A stretch of 64,000 bases of DNA from Bin75 sp965223955 (GTDB lineage Bacteria; Nitrospirota; Nitrospiria; Nitrospirales; UBA8639): contig OZ245029.1 in assembly GCA_965223955.1 (NCBI GenBank), positions 1,364,001-1,428,000 on the forward strand, read 5' to 3'. A model generated the notes under the pieces. The model did no database searches and was not told where the DNA came from. It was given only the letters and a program-made list of their open reading frames with translations. Positions 50,453-57,641 of this stretch are shown here, piece after piece (the stretch's first letter is position 1; each line of letters starts with the position of its first letter). A program made the translations under genes and the position numbers.

Positions 50453-50927
50453 GGCACTCTCCTCCTCGATGAATGTGATAATGATGACGGCCCCGGTTGA
50501 AAACGGATGCGGAAGCTGTGGACGTTTTTACCTTAACCAACGTTGTAGGGCAACCTTCTGTGGTTGCCGAGGGTGCTTTCCCTCCCCTTTGTAAGGGGAG
50601 GATGGGTGGGGTAGAGTTGAACGCCCATAGAGCGCGAGATTTCGCCATCATGGCCGCAGAGTCTACCTCTGGTCAAAGCCAGGGGCATGCCTAATGCCCC
50701 CTCACCCCTCCCGATCCTTCGGCTACGCTTCCTTCGACAAGCTCAGGACAGGCAGGACAAGCAAAGGAGGGGAATAGGAGAGACGGCCTGAATGGGGTCG
50801 TCATCCCGTTGGGAGGCAGGGGCAGGGTTTTGTGCTAGAATGCGGGTCGATCCATTCGGGACGGCACGCAGGCCGTCCCGAATGGCCGAGAAAATGATGC
50901 TGACACGAACACCATGGGGGCGTAGCT
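50453..50927. repeat. R1 element with nested R4 upstream of the J-domain gene
   Basis: R1 at 50579-50774, inverse to and co-linear with the copy at 27548-27774, including the shared GGCATGCC segment and the nested R4 unit at 50730-50752. A TCGGGACGG/CCGTCCCG inverted repeat at 50857-50880 follows. The first 125 bases carry the cytochrome leader on the minus strand. Confidence 0.82.
50730..50752 (-). repeat. R4 unit inserted in an R4 unit inside R1
   Basis: The outer unit is GATCCTTCGGCTACGCT joined to CAGGACAAGC, seen intact at 41248-41272. The 23-base inner unit is the reverse complement of the one at 27570-27592. Confidence 0.85.
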
Positions 50928-51545
50928 ATGCCTTTTGACGAGCGGGCCAAGGCTCGCTATTTCTCAGGCATGCGTCGCCGGATCGTCGAATTACGAACCC
51001 AATCGGAACGCAGCCTGGATTTTGCCATCGACACGATGATGCTGGAACGCGCCGAGAGTTACTTTACGGTTGAAACCGGTCTGGTGGAAATCGATCGGAT
51101 GGTGTCGCTCATCGAAGAGGAATTGGATGAGGTCCGGGAACTGACCCATGCCCACCGCCTGGAAGCCCGCCTCGAATTCATTGAGGATCGTTTTGAAGAT
51201 TTCAATAGCGAAATCTATCAACGTCCCAAGCGACGTCGGCGAAAAATCAACCTGTTCGATTTCTTCAAGAAAGCGACCGGAAGCGGCGAAACCACGGCTT
51301 CTCAAGGAGAAATCAACTCTCACCAGGAAGCGTATCAGGCTTTGGGCCTGGACTTCGGGAGTTCGATGACGGCGGTGACCCGGGCCTTTCGTCAAAAAGC
51401 CAAAAAACTCCATCCCGATATTAATAAGGGTGACCGTAGCGCCGAACCCGAACTGCGGCGCATCATCGAGGCCTACCAATTTCTCAGGGCGGATTCCAGT
51501 ATTCCGCGCACCGAAGCTCACGGCACGGAAGATCAAACACGGTAA
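50928..51545 (+). CDS. J-domain protein with helical N-terminus
   Basis: A 205-residue protein. Residues about 1-110 are helical and charged (RIVELRTQSERSLDFAIDTMM, LIEEELDEVRELTHAHRLEARLEFIEDRFEDF). The C-terminal 70 residues form a J domain: AYQALGLDF, VTRAFRQKAKKLHPDINKGD with the essential HPD, and RRIIEAYQFL. It lacks the Gly/Phe and zinc-finger regions of DnaJ, so it is a class C J protein that would direct DnaK to a particular client bound by the N-terminal helices. The client is unknown. Confidence 0.85.
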   Translation: MPFDERAKARYFSGMRRRIVELRTQSERSLDFAIDTMMLERAESYFTVETGLVEIDRMVSLIEEELDEVRELTHAHRLEARLEFIEDRFEDFNSEIYQRPKRRRRKINLFDFFKKATGSGETTASQGEINSHQEAYQALGLDFGSSMTAVTRAFRQKAKKLHPDINKGDRSAEPELRRIIEAYQFLRADSSIPRTEAHGTEDQTR

Positions 51546-51620
51546 GGCCCGGCGCCGTCAGGGTCACTTCCGTCGCGTTCGTCTTTGCCTCCGGCGCCTG
51601 CCACGAAGTTGTGTCACTGC
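51541..51620. repeat. Left copy of 80-bp imperfect direct repeat
   Basis: This block, starting within the last codons of the J-domain gene, matches 55147-55226 without gaps at 62 of 80 positions by hand count. The best-conserved core is GTTCGTCTTTGCC and CCGGCGCCTGCCA. Confidence 0.75.
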
Positions 51621-51726
51621 ATAAATTCAGAAATCTTTGGCACTCCGAACTAGGCGGTGGCCCCATATCCATCTTTGACTTGCATTCTGCGCCCTGCCTA
51701 GAGTGAATTCCCTTTTATAATTGTGA

Positions 51727-51801
51727 GCGGGTGTAGCGCGGTGGTAGCGCATCGGCTTCCCAAGCTGTTGGTCGTGAGTTCGAATCTCCTCACCCGCTCC
51801 A
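51727..51801 (+). tRNA. tRNA-Gly (anticodon CCC)
   Basis: A 75-base cloverleaf including an encoded CCA. The acceptor stem GCGGGTG pairs with CACCCGC, the D arm is GCGC-GGTGGTA-GCGC, the anticodon loop TTCCCAA has CCC, and the T loop is TTCGAAT. The anticodon stem has a G-U and a terminal T-T mismatch and the T stem one T-C mismatch, so it is less regular than most tRNA-Gly genes. It may be a duplicated or degenerate copy at the border of an accessory patch. Confidence 0.85.
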
Positions 51802-52064
51802 ATCTCACCGTTTTGAATGGTTCCGCAGGAGAGTTGATTTCTCTAGCCTAGCGTAGCAGTATGCCCGCCTGATTTCGCTGTCTATGAGCTTGACATCTTT
51901 CAGAGACTTGCCATAGAAATATCCTCAGATATGAAGGAGTTCCTTAAAACGCCTATCCGCATTCAAGTGCACTCGCCTGCTCCATCTTTTTCAACGGCCT
52001 ACCCCAAGATACGTGTCGCCGAGCGCCGGCCAACCAAGCGCCACCGCATCGCTTGGAGGAACCG
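51802..52064. other. Gap between tRNA-Gly and the PhoD-like gene
   Basis: No repeats of the R families and no open frame are seen in this 263-base stretch. Its composition differs from the repeat-filled gaps elsewhere. AGGAACCG at 52057-52064, preceded by GG, is the ribosome binding site of the next gene. Confidence 0.5.
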
Positions 52065-53791
52065 ATGACCTACTCATCTGATTCGTTCATCTTCAAGACA
52101 GATCGTCCTTGGCCGAACGCACGGCTGAAGGTGGCGGCCGTGGTCGGGCACGCCACCCAGGAGAGCGTGCGTTTGTGGCTGCGTACCAGCCGGCCCGGTG
52201 AGTTTTCTCTGCTCCTGTATCCGCGCGACGCGGCGGTTCCGCCCTCTGGCGGCGAGGCGGCCAAAGCGGCCGAAGCTGCGTTGCAGGCTGCCTTGGGCAC
52301 GACGCCGTTGACACTGGAGGACGCGGAGGCACGGCTTCCGGGGATACGGTGGGAGGACTTCACGATTGAGGACTACGCCGCCGACACCACCCGGGTGCTG
52401 GATCTACAAGGGCTCGATCCCGACACTCGCTACGGCTATGCCTTGTACGCCCGTGACCGCAAGCGGATGGTACTGGGCCACAACCGGCTGCGCTGGTTTC
52501 GGACGCCACCACCGGAGGGCGAGCGACGACCCTTCCAGTTCGCGCTGTTCTCTTGCCACATGCCCTACGCGGTGAGCGGCCTGTTCGAGAAGCGTACCGA
52601 CGTGATGAACCTCAACGCGTGGGATTTCCTTGACACCACCCTACGACGCCACGCGGACGAAGTGGATCTGGTAATCGCCGGTGGTGATCAGTGCTATAGC
52701 GACGGAGTGGCAACATTGGACATCTGGCAACATCTGAACCGGACGATGCGGAAGGAAAACGGACTGCTGCTGCCGGACGAAGAATCGATGCTCAGTTGGT
52801 ATCGGGACATCTATCGTGGCTACTGGGGCTTTGAGAGCGTCCAGCGGGTCTTCGATAGCTTTCCCACCTACATGATCTGGGACGACCACGAGATCGGCGA
52901 TGGCTGGGGCTCCTACTACTTCCGCTCGGAGGGGGAACCCGACGGCCTGCGCCGTCTGCTGCCCGCCTTCGAGGAGCGGGCCTGACCTACGACGAGGGGC
53001 GCGAGTTGATGCGGCGCATGTTCCGCGCGGCTCGGCAGGCCTACATCGAATACGAGCACAGTCACAATCCGCCCACCGAGGCGGGAAACTTCGACTACGC
53101 CTTCAGGCGAGGTGGCTGCGCTTTCTACGTGCTGGACGGGCGCGGCCAGCGCGATGTCGAGCGTAAGGGCTATCGCATTCTGGGACGGGAGCAGTTTGAC
53201 CGCTTCGCCGACTGGGCAAACGCCCTGACGAAGAAGGAGACGCCGTTTCTGTTCGTGGTCTCGGCGGTGCCGGTGTTGCACACGCGCGCCGCGCTCGTCA
53301 ATGCCGACGAGCAGTGGCTGATCGGTCAGGCCGGCCTGGACGACGACCTGCGGGACTCCTGGGAGCACGATCTGCATGCGACCGAGCGCGCGGCCCTGAT
53401 GAAGGTTTTGTTCGCGGTGGCCGCGAAGGACATCCGTGTCGCCATCTTGAGCGGTGACGTCCATATCTCTGCGGTCTTCGCCCTGAAGGACGAGGCGGAT
53501 AACCGTATCTATCAGCTCACATCGAGTGCCATCACCTATAACGTCACCCGACCCCAGTCATGGGTCCTGAGACTCGGCGCTGCAGACAATGGAGAGACTG
53601 CGGAGGGTTACCGCTTCGAGCGCCTGGCGTTGTACACCGAGAATTCCTACGCTCTCATCAGCGTTGATCCCAAAAAAGACGAGGCTTGGTTTAAGCTGTA
53701 CGGCGAGCAGAAGATCGAGGCCCCACCCGCAGAGATACACGCCAAGGCGGTCCCGCTGAGCCACTCGCTGGCCAAGATCCGCCTGTTCTGA
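52065..53791 (+). pseudogene. PhoD-like alkaline phosphatase, single frameshift
   Basis: Two frames make one PhoD-like metallophosphatase of about 575 residues that would hydrolyse phosphate monoesters or diesters. The first (52065-52985) contains an N-terminal Fn3-like domain (VAAVVGHATQESVRLWLRTS), FQFALFSCHMPY, IAGGDQCYSDG and YMIWDDHEIGDGWGS. The second (from about 52984, ending 53791) continues with TYDEGRELMRRMFRAARQAYIEYEHSHNP, FVVSAVPVLHT and VAILSGDVHISAVFAL. At 52976-52983 the text GAGCGGGCC ends the first frame at TGA; one extra G would join the frames as ERGLTYDEG. No signal peptide is visible. Confidence 0.82.
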
Positions 53792-54053
53792 AGGCCACGA
53801 TCACGATTCTGGCCGTGCGAAGACGAAAAGGCTGTCCCCCCGAGCGGGAGCTTTTCCTCCGGCATGAGCCGCTTGACTCCGCCGTGAATGTGCTGCACGC
53901 TCGGCGACAAAAAAGAAACCGGACAGATTGTGTGCTATGAAAACCTGATGGTGCTACCAACACCCAGGACTCTACGATTTGACAAATCGAAAACGGAAGC
54001 ATAGCCTGAAAAGTTAAATTTTGGAGAAGCGGCCCGCCGTTAGAGGTAGGTAG
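53792..54053. other. Gap without recognisable features
   Basis: The 262 bases after the phosphatase gene show no R-family repeats and no convincing open frame. The sequence becomes more A/T rich toward 53930-54020, which could include the promoter of the next gene (a TTGACA-like TTTGACAAATC occurs at about 53978-53988). Confidence 0.45.
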
Positions 54054-55109
54054 ATGACAGTAGAGACACTTGGCATCATCGTCGGCTACATAGTAGTAAT
54101 CGGGTTCGGTGCCACGATAGTCATCACGCTCCTTGCGTTGATAGGGCGCTTGCCGGAAGTCAAAGAGAAATATCTTGGACGGCTGTTCACCCTCGTCGTC
54201 GTGGAACTAGTTGGCGCGGGCTTCTGGCTGTTCAACCAAACCCTCCAACAACCAGAGTTGGCTTTTGATCCTCCGTTTCCCGCTGAAGTCTATGTATTCG
54301 GCCGTGACGGAGAACCCGTTCAGCGCACGGATTTGATGCTGGGCGAGATCACGGAACGGACCTTCAATGATACGAAGGTAACGTTCGATGTCCCTCGAAA
54401 ACTGGAACTGACTCCGAACGGCGGTTCTCTCTTGGTGAAGAGCCAGCGTGCCAATCACCAACTCGGCACGGTAAGCTTTGACGATCTGTCTGACGAAATT
54501 ATCGACAGGGCGACGCCGATCGATCGTCATCTGGCGCTAGGCAAGTATTACGCCGAGTGCTTGGACTTTCCAGAGTGCAAGGAGCGCAGGAATTCATCCC
54601 AAGCGATCTTCCATCTGACCTGGGTGCTTCGATCTGAACAGTCAAAACAAACACAGCAGAAGTCAGCAGTAAGCAATCTCTTTCACTTGCAACACCACCT
54701 GCATAGCTGTGAGACGTTCTTGTTGCTGGCAGACAGGATAAAGAAGTATCGCCCGATTCCTAATCGGCATGCCGAAATCGCAGACGTCTACCAGACCATG
54801 TGCAGGTCAGCCGACCTCAACTTCGGTCAATGCAAAGCCGTCTATCGGCAGTCACTGAAGTCTTTGCTGCGATTCATGAGCCTGCGTTCCGTGAATCCCG
54901 GAACCAATTTATTCAAGCAGGTGGTCAGCCAAGCGACGGACCTCGCCCAATATCTTGGGTTGGCCGATCTTACGTCAATATTGGGCGAAGTTGAAGACAT
55001 TCTTTCGTCTAGATCGGAAGATCAGGAATCCCAAACCCTTCCAATGGAAATCAAGAACAGGCTAGGTTTGACCAGCGACGCCATCCTGGGGACGTTTCAG
55101 TGCCCATAG
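54054..55109 (+). CDS. Membrane-anchored hypothetical protein
   Basis: A 351-residue protein with two N-terminal membrane helices (IIVGYIVVIGFGATIVITLLALIG and LFTLVVVELVGAGFWLF), then a soluble part. Residues about 75-150 look like a beta-sandwich (FDPPFPAEVYVFGRDGEPV, KVTFDVPRKLELTPNGGSLLVKS). Residues 160-340 are mostly helical and contain several cysteines (YYAECLDFPECKE, HSCETF, MCRSADLNFGQCKAVY), suggestive of TPR-like packing. No family is recognised. It lies between the phosphatase and the right 80-bp repeat and may belong to a transferred segment. Confidence 0.7.
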   Translation: MTVETLGIIVGYIVVIGFGATIVITLLALIGRLPEVKEKYLGRLFTLVVVELVGAGFWLFNQTLQQPELAFDPPFPAEVYVFGRDGEPVQRTDLMLGEITERTFNDTKVTFDVPRKLELTPNGGSLLVKSQRANHQLGTVSFDDLSDEIIDRATPIDRHLALGKYYAECLDFPECKERRNSSQAIFHLTWVLRSEQSKQTQQKSAVSNLFHLQHHLHSCETFLLLADRIKKYRPIPNRHAEIADVYQTMCRSADLNFGQCKAVYRQSLKSLLRFMSLRSVNPGTNLFKQVVSQATDLAQYLGLADLTSILGEVEDILSSRSEDQESQTLPMEIKNRLGLTSDAILGTFQCP

Positions 55110-55146
55110 ATACGACCTCGAAACGGCGAACTGAATAACCTCTCCC

Positions 55147-55226
55147 GGTAAAGCCGTTCGACGTCAGGGTGCCTTCCGTTACGTTCGTCTTTGCCGCCGG
55201 CGCCTGCCATGGAATGGTGTCATGCT
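55147..55226. repeat. Right copy of 80-bp imperfect direct repeat
   Basis: The counterpart of 51541-51620. On the minus strand both copies can be read with a shared peptide pattern (DT--WQAP-AKTN-TE-TLT), so they may be remnants of a coding segment rather than of an attachment site. Confidence 0.75.
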
Positions 55227-55585
55227 CACGACTGTTCCCAGAGTTGCTTCACCGTTTCCGGTGGCCGGGCGAGGATGACCGTTTGGCCTTGTTCGACCAA
55301 GGGGCGTTGGAGCAGATCGGGATACGTGATCATCAGTTCGATCAATTCATCTTCGGACTTGTCGGTTTTGGCGAGGCGTAACGTTTTATATTTTTCTTCT
55401 TTCGTACGCAGCACGTCCCGGGCGTTGAGGCTGCCCTTTTTCAGTAAGGCTTTGAGCGTGGTTTTCGACAATGGCTTTTCGTAATAATTGACGGCCGTAA
55501 AGGCGTGTCCGCTTTCCTGAACGAGCTTGATGACTTGCCGACACGTCGAACACGTTGGTTTCTGGTAGATGATAATGGGTGCCAT
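55226..55585 (-). CDS. ArsC/Spx-family reductase-like protein
   Basis: A thioredoxin-fold protein of 119 residues. The N-terminal motif IIYQKPTCSTCRQVIKLVQ has a CxxC, and the later segments NARDVLRTKEEKYKTLRL and YPDLLQRPLV follow the ArsC/Spx/YfgD pattern (including RPLV before the C-terminal strand). It may be an arsenate reductase or a redox/regulatory YfgD-like protein; no ars genes are adjacent, so the arsenate role is unproven. Confidence 0.85.
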   Translation of the reverse strand: MAPIIIYQKPTCSTCRQVIKLVQESGHAFTAVNYYEKPLSKTTLKALLKKGSLNARDVLRTKEEKYKTLRLAKTDKSEDELIELMITYPDLLQRPLVEQGQTVILARPPETVKQLWEQS

Positions 55586-55697
55586 CGTCTCCCCCTTTCA
55601 CGAAGGCTGCTCGTTATCTTGACGGAATTTTTCTGCGTGTGCTACAAGCTGGACACTGTCTTTAACCTTCTTGTCCGAGACCGCAACTCCCACGATT

Positions 55698-56066
55698 ATG
55701 GCGACCCCACAGGCTCCGGAAGCGATCCAATTTGAGTTGGCGATAGATTCCCATCGCACCTTAAAAGATCTTCGTGCACGCAAACCCGGGCAACCCGTTT
55801 GCGTCGTGGGGTCCGGTGAGGATCGGAAAGGCAGAGAAGCTGTCTTTCAGCATTTCAACGTGCGCTTGGCTATCGTGAAGTTTCCCGATGGGAAAACCCT
55901 GGGCTATGACCCGCAGGACCTGTTGCTGCCATGCGAGATTCACGAGGATGGAGAAGCGTTTTTTGAAATTCGCTCCTGTGCGACGTGCAACCAGATCTTT
56001 CCTTTGACGTCCGATGAATTTCGGGCCGAGCAGGAACGCACCGAATGCCCTGAATGCCAGCCGTGA
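55698..56066 (+). CDS. Small protein with C-terminal zinc-ribbon
   Basis: A 122-residue hypothetical protein. A central region (PVCVVGSGEDRKGREAVFQHFNVRLAIVKFPDGKTLGYDPQDLLLP) is followed by a Cys pair CATC and, about 26 residues later, CPEC, forming a likely zinc ribbon at residues about 92-121. No family is recognised. The frame opens at a TTG (55671); the ATG at 55698 is preferred but has no clear ribosome binding site. It converges with the broken hepT fragment. Confidence 0.6.
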   Translation: MATPQAPEAIQFELAIDSHRTLKDLRARKPGQPVCVVGSGEDRKGREAVFQHFNVRLAIVKFPDGKTLGYDPQDLLLPCEIHEDGEAFFEIRSCATCNQIFPLTSDEFRAEQERTECPECQP

Positions 56067-56095
56067 TCGACTGGGGGTGATCTTTGTTCCGCCAT

Positions 56096-56178
56096 CTATG
56101 TCGGATCTTTTCACCGAATTCGATCATATCGGTCACATAAAAGCGCCACTCCCGTGATTCTTGGCCGGCGCTAGACAT
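56096..56178 (-). pseudogene. Truncated HEPN toxin (HepT-like) gene start
   Basis: The first 27 or so codons of a HEPN-domain toxin are visible from the ATG at 56178: SREWRFYVTDMIEFGEKI is characteristic of the HepT N-terminal helix. The similarity then ends and the rest of the gene is missing. Its start overlaps the mntA stop, the normal arrangement. The toxin is therefore not made, leaving mntA alone. Confidence 0.7.
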
Positions 56179-56461
56179 GGACGGCCTCTCGCTCCACATG
56201 GGGACGCAGTTCCGCCCGTAGTGCCTTGTCGGTTACCAGATCGACGGAACGGCACAGCAGGTCCTCCAGGTAGAACTGAGTGTCGAAGTATCGTCTCCAG
56301 TCTGTCGGTCCGTCGAAACGAACCAGGATGTCGACGTCGCTGTCTTCTGATGCCTGGTCACGAGCGATTGACCCGAATAGGGCGAGATCTGTAACCCCAA
56401 AGCGTTGCGAAAGGATCACTTTGTGGGCTCGGAGCAGGTTCAGGACTTCATCTCTGTTCAT
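56171..56461 (-). CDS. MNT-type nucleotidyltransferase antitoxin (MntA-like)
   Basis: A 96-residue minimal nucleotidyltransferase. The diagnostic GSIARDQASEDSDVDILVRF carries the GSx(10)DxD active site, near residues 30-45. In MntA-HepT modules this enzyme modifies and silences the HEPN ribonuclease. The partner gene immediately downstream is truncated, so this antitoxin is a remnant or has another role. The gene ends inside the hepT start. Confidence 0.85.
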   Translation of the reverse strand: MNRDEVLNLLRAHKVILSQRFGVTDLALFGSIARDQASEDSDVDILVRFDGPTDWRRYFDTQFYLEDLLCRSVDLVTDKALRAELRPHVEREAVHV

Positions 56462-56479
56462 CGGTTTTCCTCTTGTGGC

Positions 56480-57331
56480 TCAGCCGTCTCCCCATTTGAG
56501 TTTATTCCTCAAGACATCATAATACGTCCGGTCGGGAAAGCGGATGAGGTGCGTTCTGTGGGGTGAGGCGCTGATCGTGACCGTGTCTTCATGCTCCATG
56601 GCAATCCCGATTTGTCCGTCAAACGTCACGGTGCCCCCCTCGTGGCTGGTTAATTCAATCTCCAACAAGACCTGGCTTGGGACAAGGAGGGGACGGTGGG
56701 TTAAGGTATGGGGGCTGATGGGCGTCAGCACCAGGATTTCGAGACTCGGGTCCAAAATCGGGCCGCCGGCAGACATGGAGTAGGCCGTGGATCCGGTTGG
56801 CGAGGCAATAATCAACCCATCACCTCGGAGCGTCGTCACGAATTGTTTGTCTACCTGAATGCTCGTGGCAATCATTCGTCCCGAAATCCCTTTGCTGATG
56901 ACCGCGTCGTTCAATGCCGTTCGTTGCTGCCGTTCTCCGTTTTTGTGATGGATCCGGGCCTGGAGGCGCAGGCGGTGATCCACGTAGAATTCTTGCGCAA
57001 AGACTTTTTCCAGAGAGTCGTACATCATTTCTATCGTGCTCTCCGTCAGAAACCCCAAGCCTCCCAAATTGACCCCCAGGATGGGGATGGATCGTTCTTC
57101 GACGAGTCGGGCTGCCCGTAACATCGTCCCGTCTCCACCGAGCACGAGCACGAGGTCGGCCTCAGCGGCGATTTGCTCATCGATCTGTTGTGCGCCTTCG
57201 TGAAAGTGTTCCCCGGAGGAGGAGCCGAACAGCACGACTTTCTGTCTCCGTCCGAGCCAGTCGAGCAGTTCCTCAAGGAGAGGGCGAATGTCGGGAAATT
57301 GAGGCTTGGTCAGGATGCCGATGACAGTCAC
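56480..57331 (-). CDS. nadK: NAD kinase
   Basis: NadK phosphorylates NAD to NADP. The protein of about 283 residues has the GGDGT nucleotide motif (LVLVLGGDGTMLRAARL), NLGGLGFLTE, NDAVISKG and LRGDGLIIASPTGSTAYSMSAGGPIL, all diagnostic. GTG 57331 gives a typical length; the open frame extends 41 codons upstream to a TTG at 57454 through low-similarity sequence, so the start is uncertain. It is divergent from clpC. Confidence 0.95.
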   Translation of the reverse strand: MTVIGILTKPQFPDIRPLLEELLDWLGRRQKVVLFGSSSGEHFHEGAQQIDEQIAAEADLVLVLGGDGTMLRAARLVEERSIPILGVNLGGLGFLTESTIEMMYDSLEKVFAQEFYVDHRLRLQARIHHKNGERQQRTALNDAVISKGISGRMIATSIQVDKQFVTTLRGDGLIIASPTGSTAYSMSAGGPILDPSLEILVLTPISPHTLTHRPLLVPSQVLLEIELTSHEGGTVTFDGQIGIAMEHEDTVTISASPHRTHLIRFPDRTYYDVLRNKLKWGDG

Positions 57332-57542
57332 GAGCGACTCATGCGTTGATGGAAAAGATGGGTCAGCGAAGGGGAACTGAAACGTCGAGGCGCGTCCATG
57401 CGGTTCTGAAGTGACGGAAATTGAATTGTATCGTTCATCGCGTTCCGGAGTCAACGGAGAAATGTTGCGGGCGTTCTGTTCCTCTTGACGTCGGCGTCGG
57501 AATGTGAAACCTTACGTTATCAGTATCAGTCGCGGTCTTGCC

Positions 57543-57572
57543 TTGACAGTTTTCAGAGGGGATGGATAGACT
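57543..57572 (+). promoter_or_regulatory. Promoter of clpC
   Basis: TTGACA at 57543-57548, an 18-base spacer and TAGACT at 57567-57572, 70 bases upstream of the clpC ATG. The ribosome binding site AAAGGAGGG lies at about 57630-57638. Confidence 0.65.
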
Positions 57573-57641
57573 AACGATCGTATGACGGTGTGATTGATCT
57601 GACGCGTACGGGGTGAATTCTTTACCCCCAAAGGAGGGAAG

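Noticed and set aside
51541..51620. Attachment site (att) for an integrative element
   Set aside because: The repeat does not include tRNA sequence, is only about 78% identical to its partner, and no integrase gene is present.
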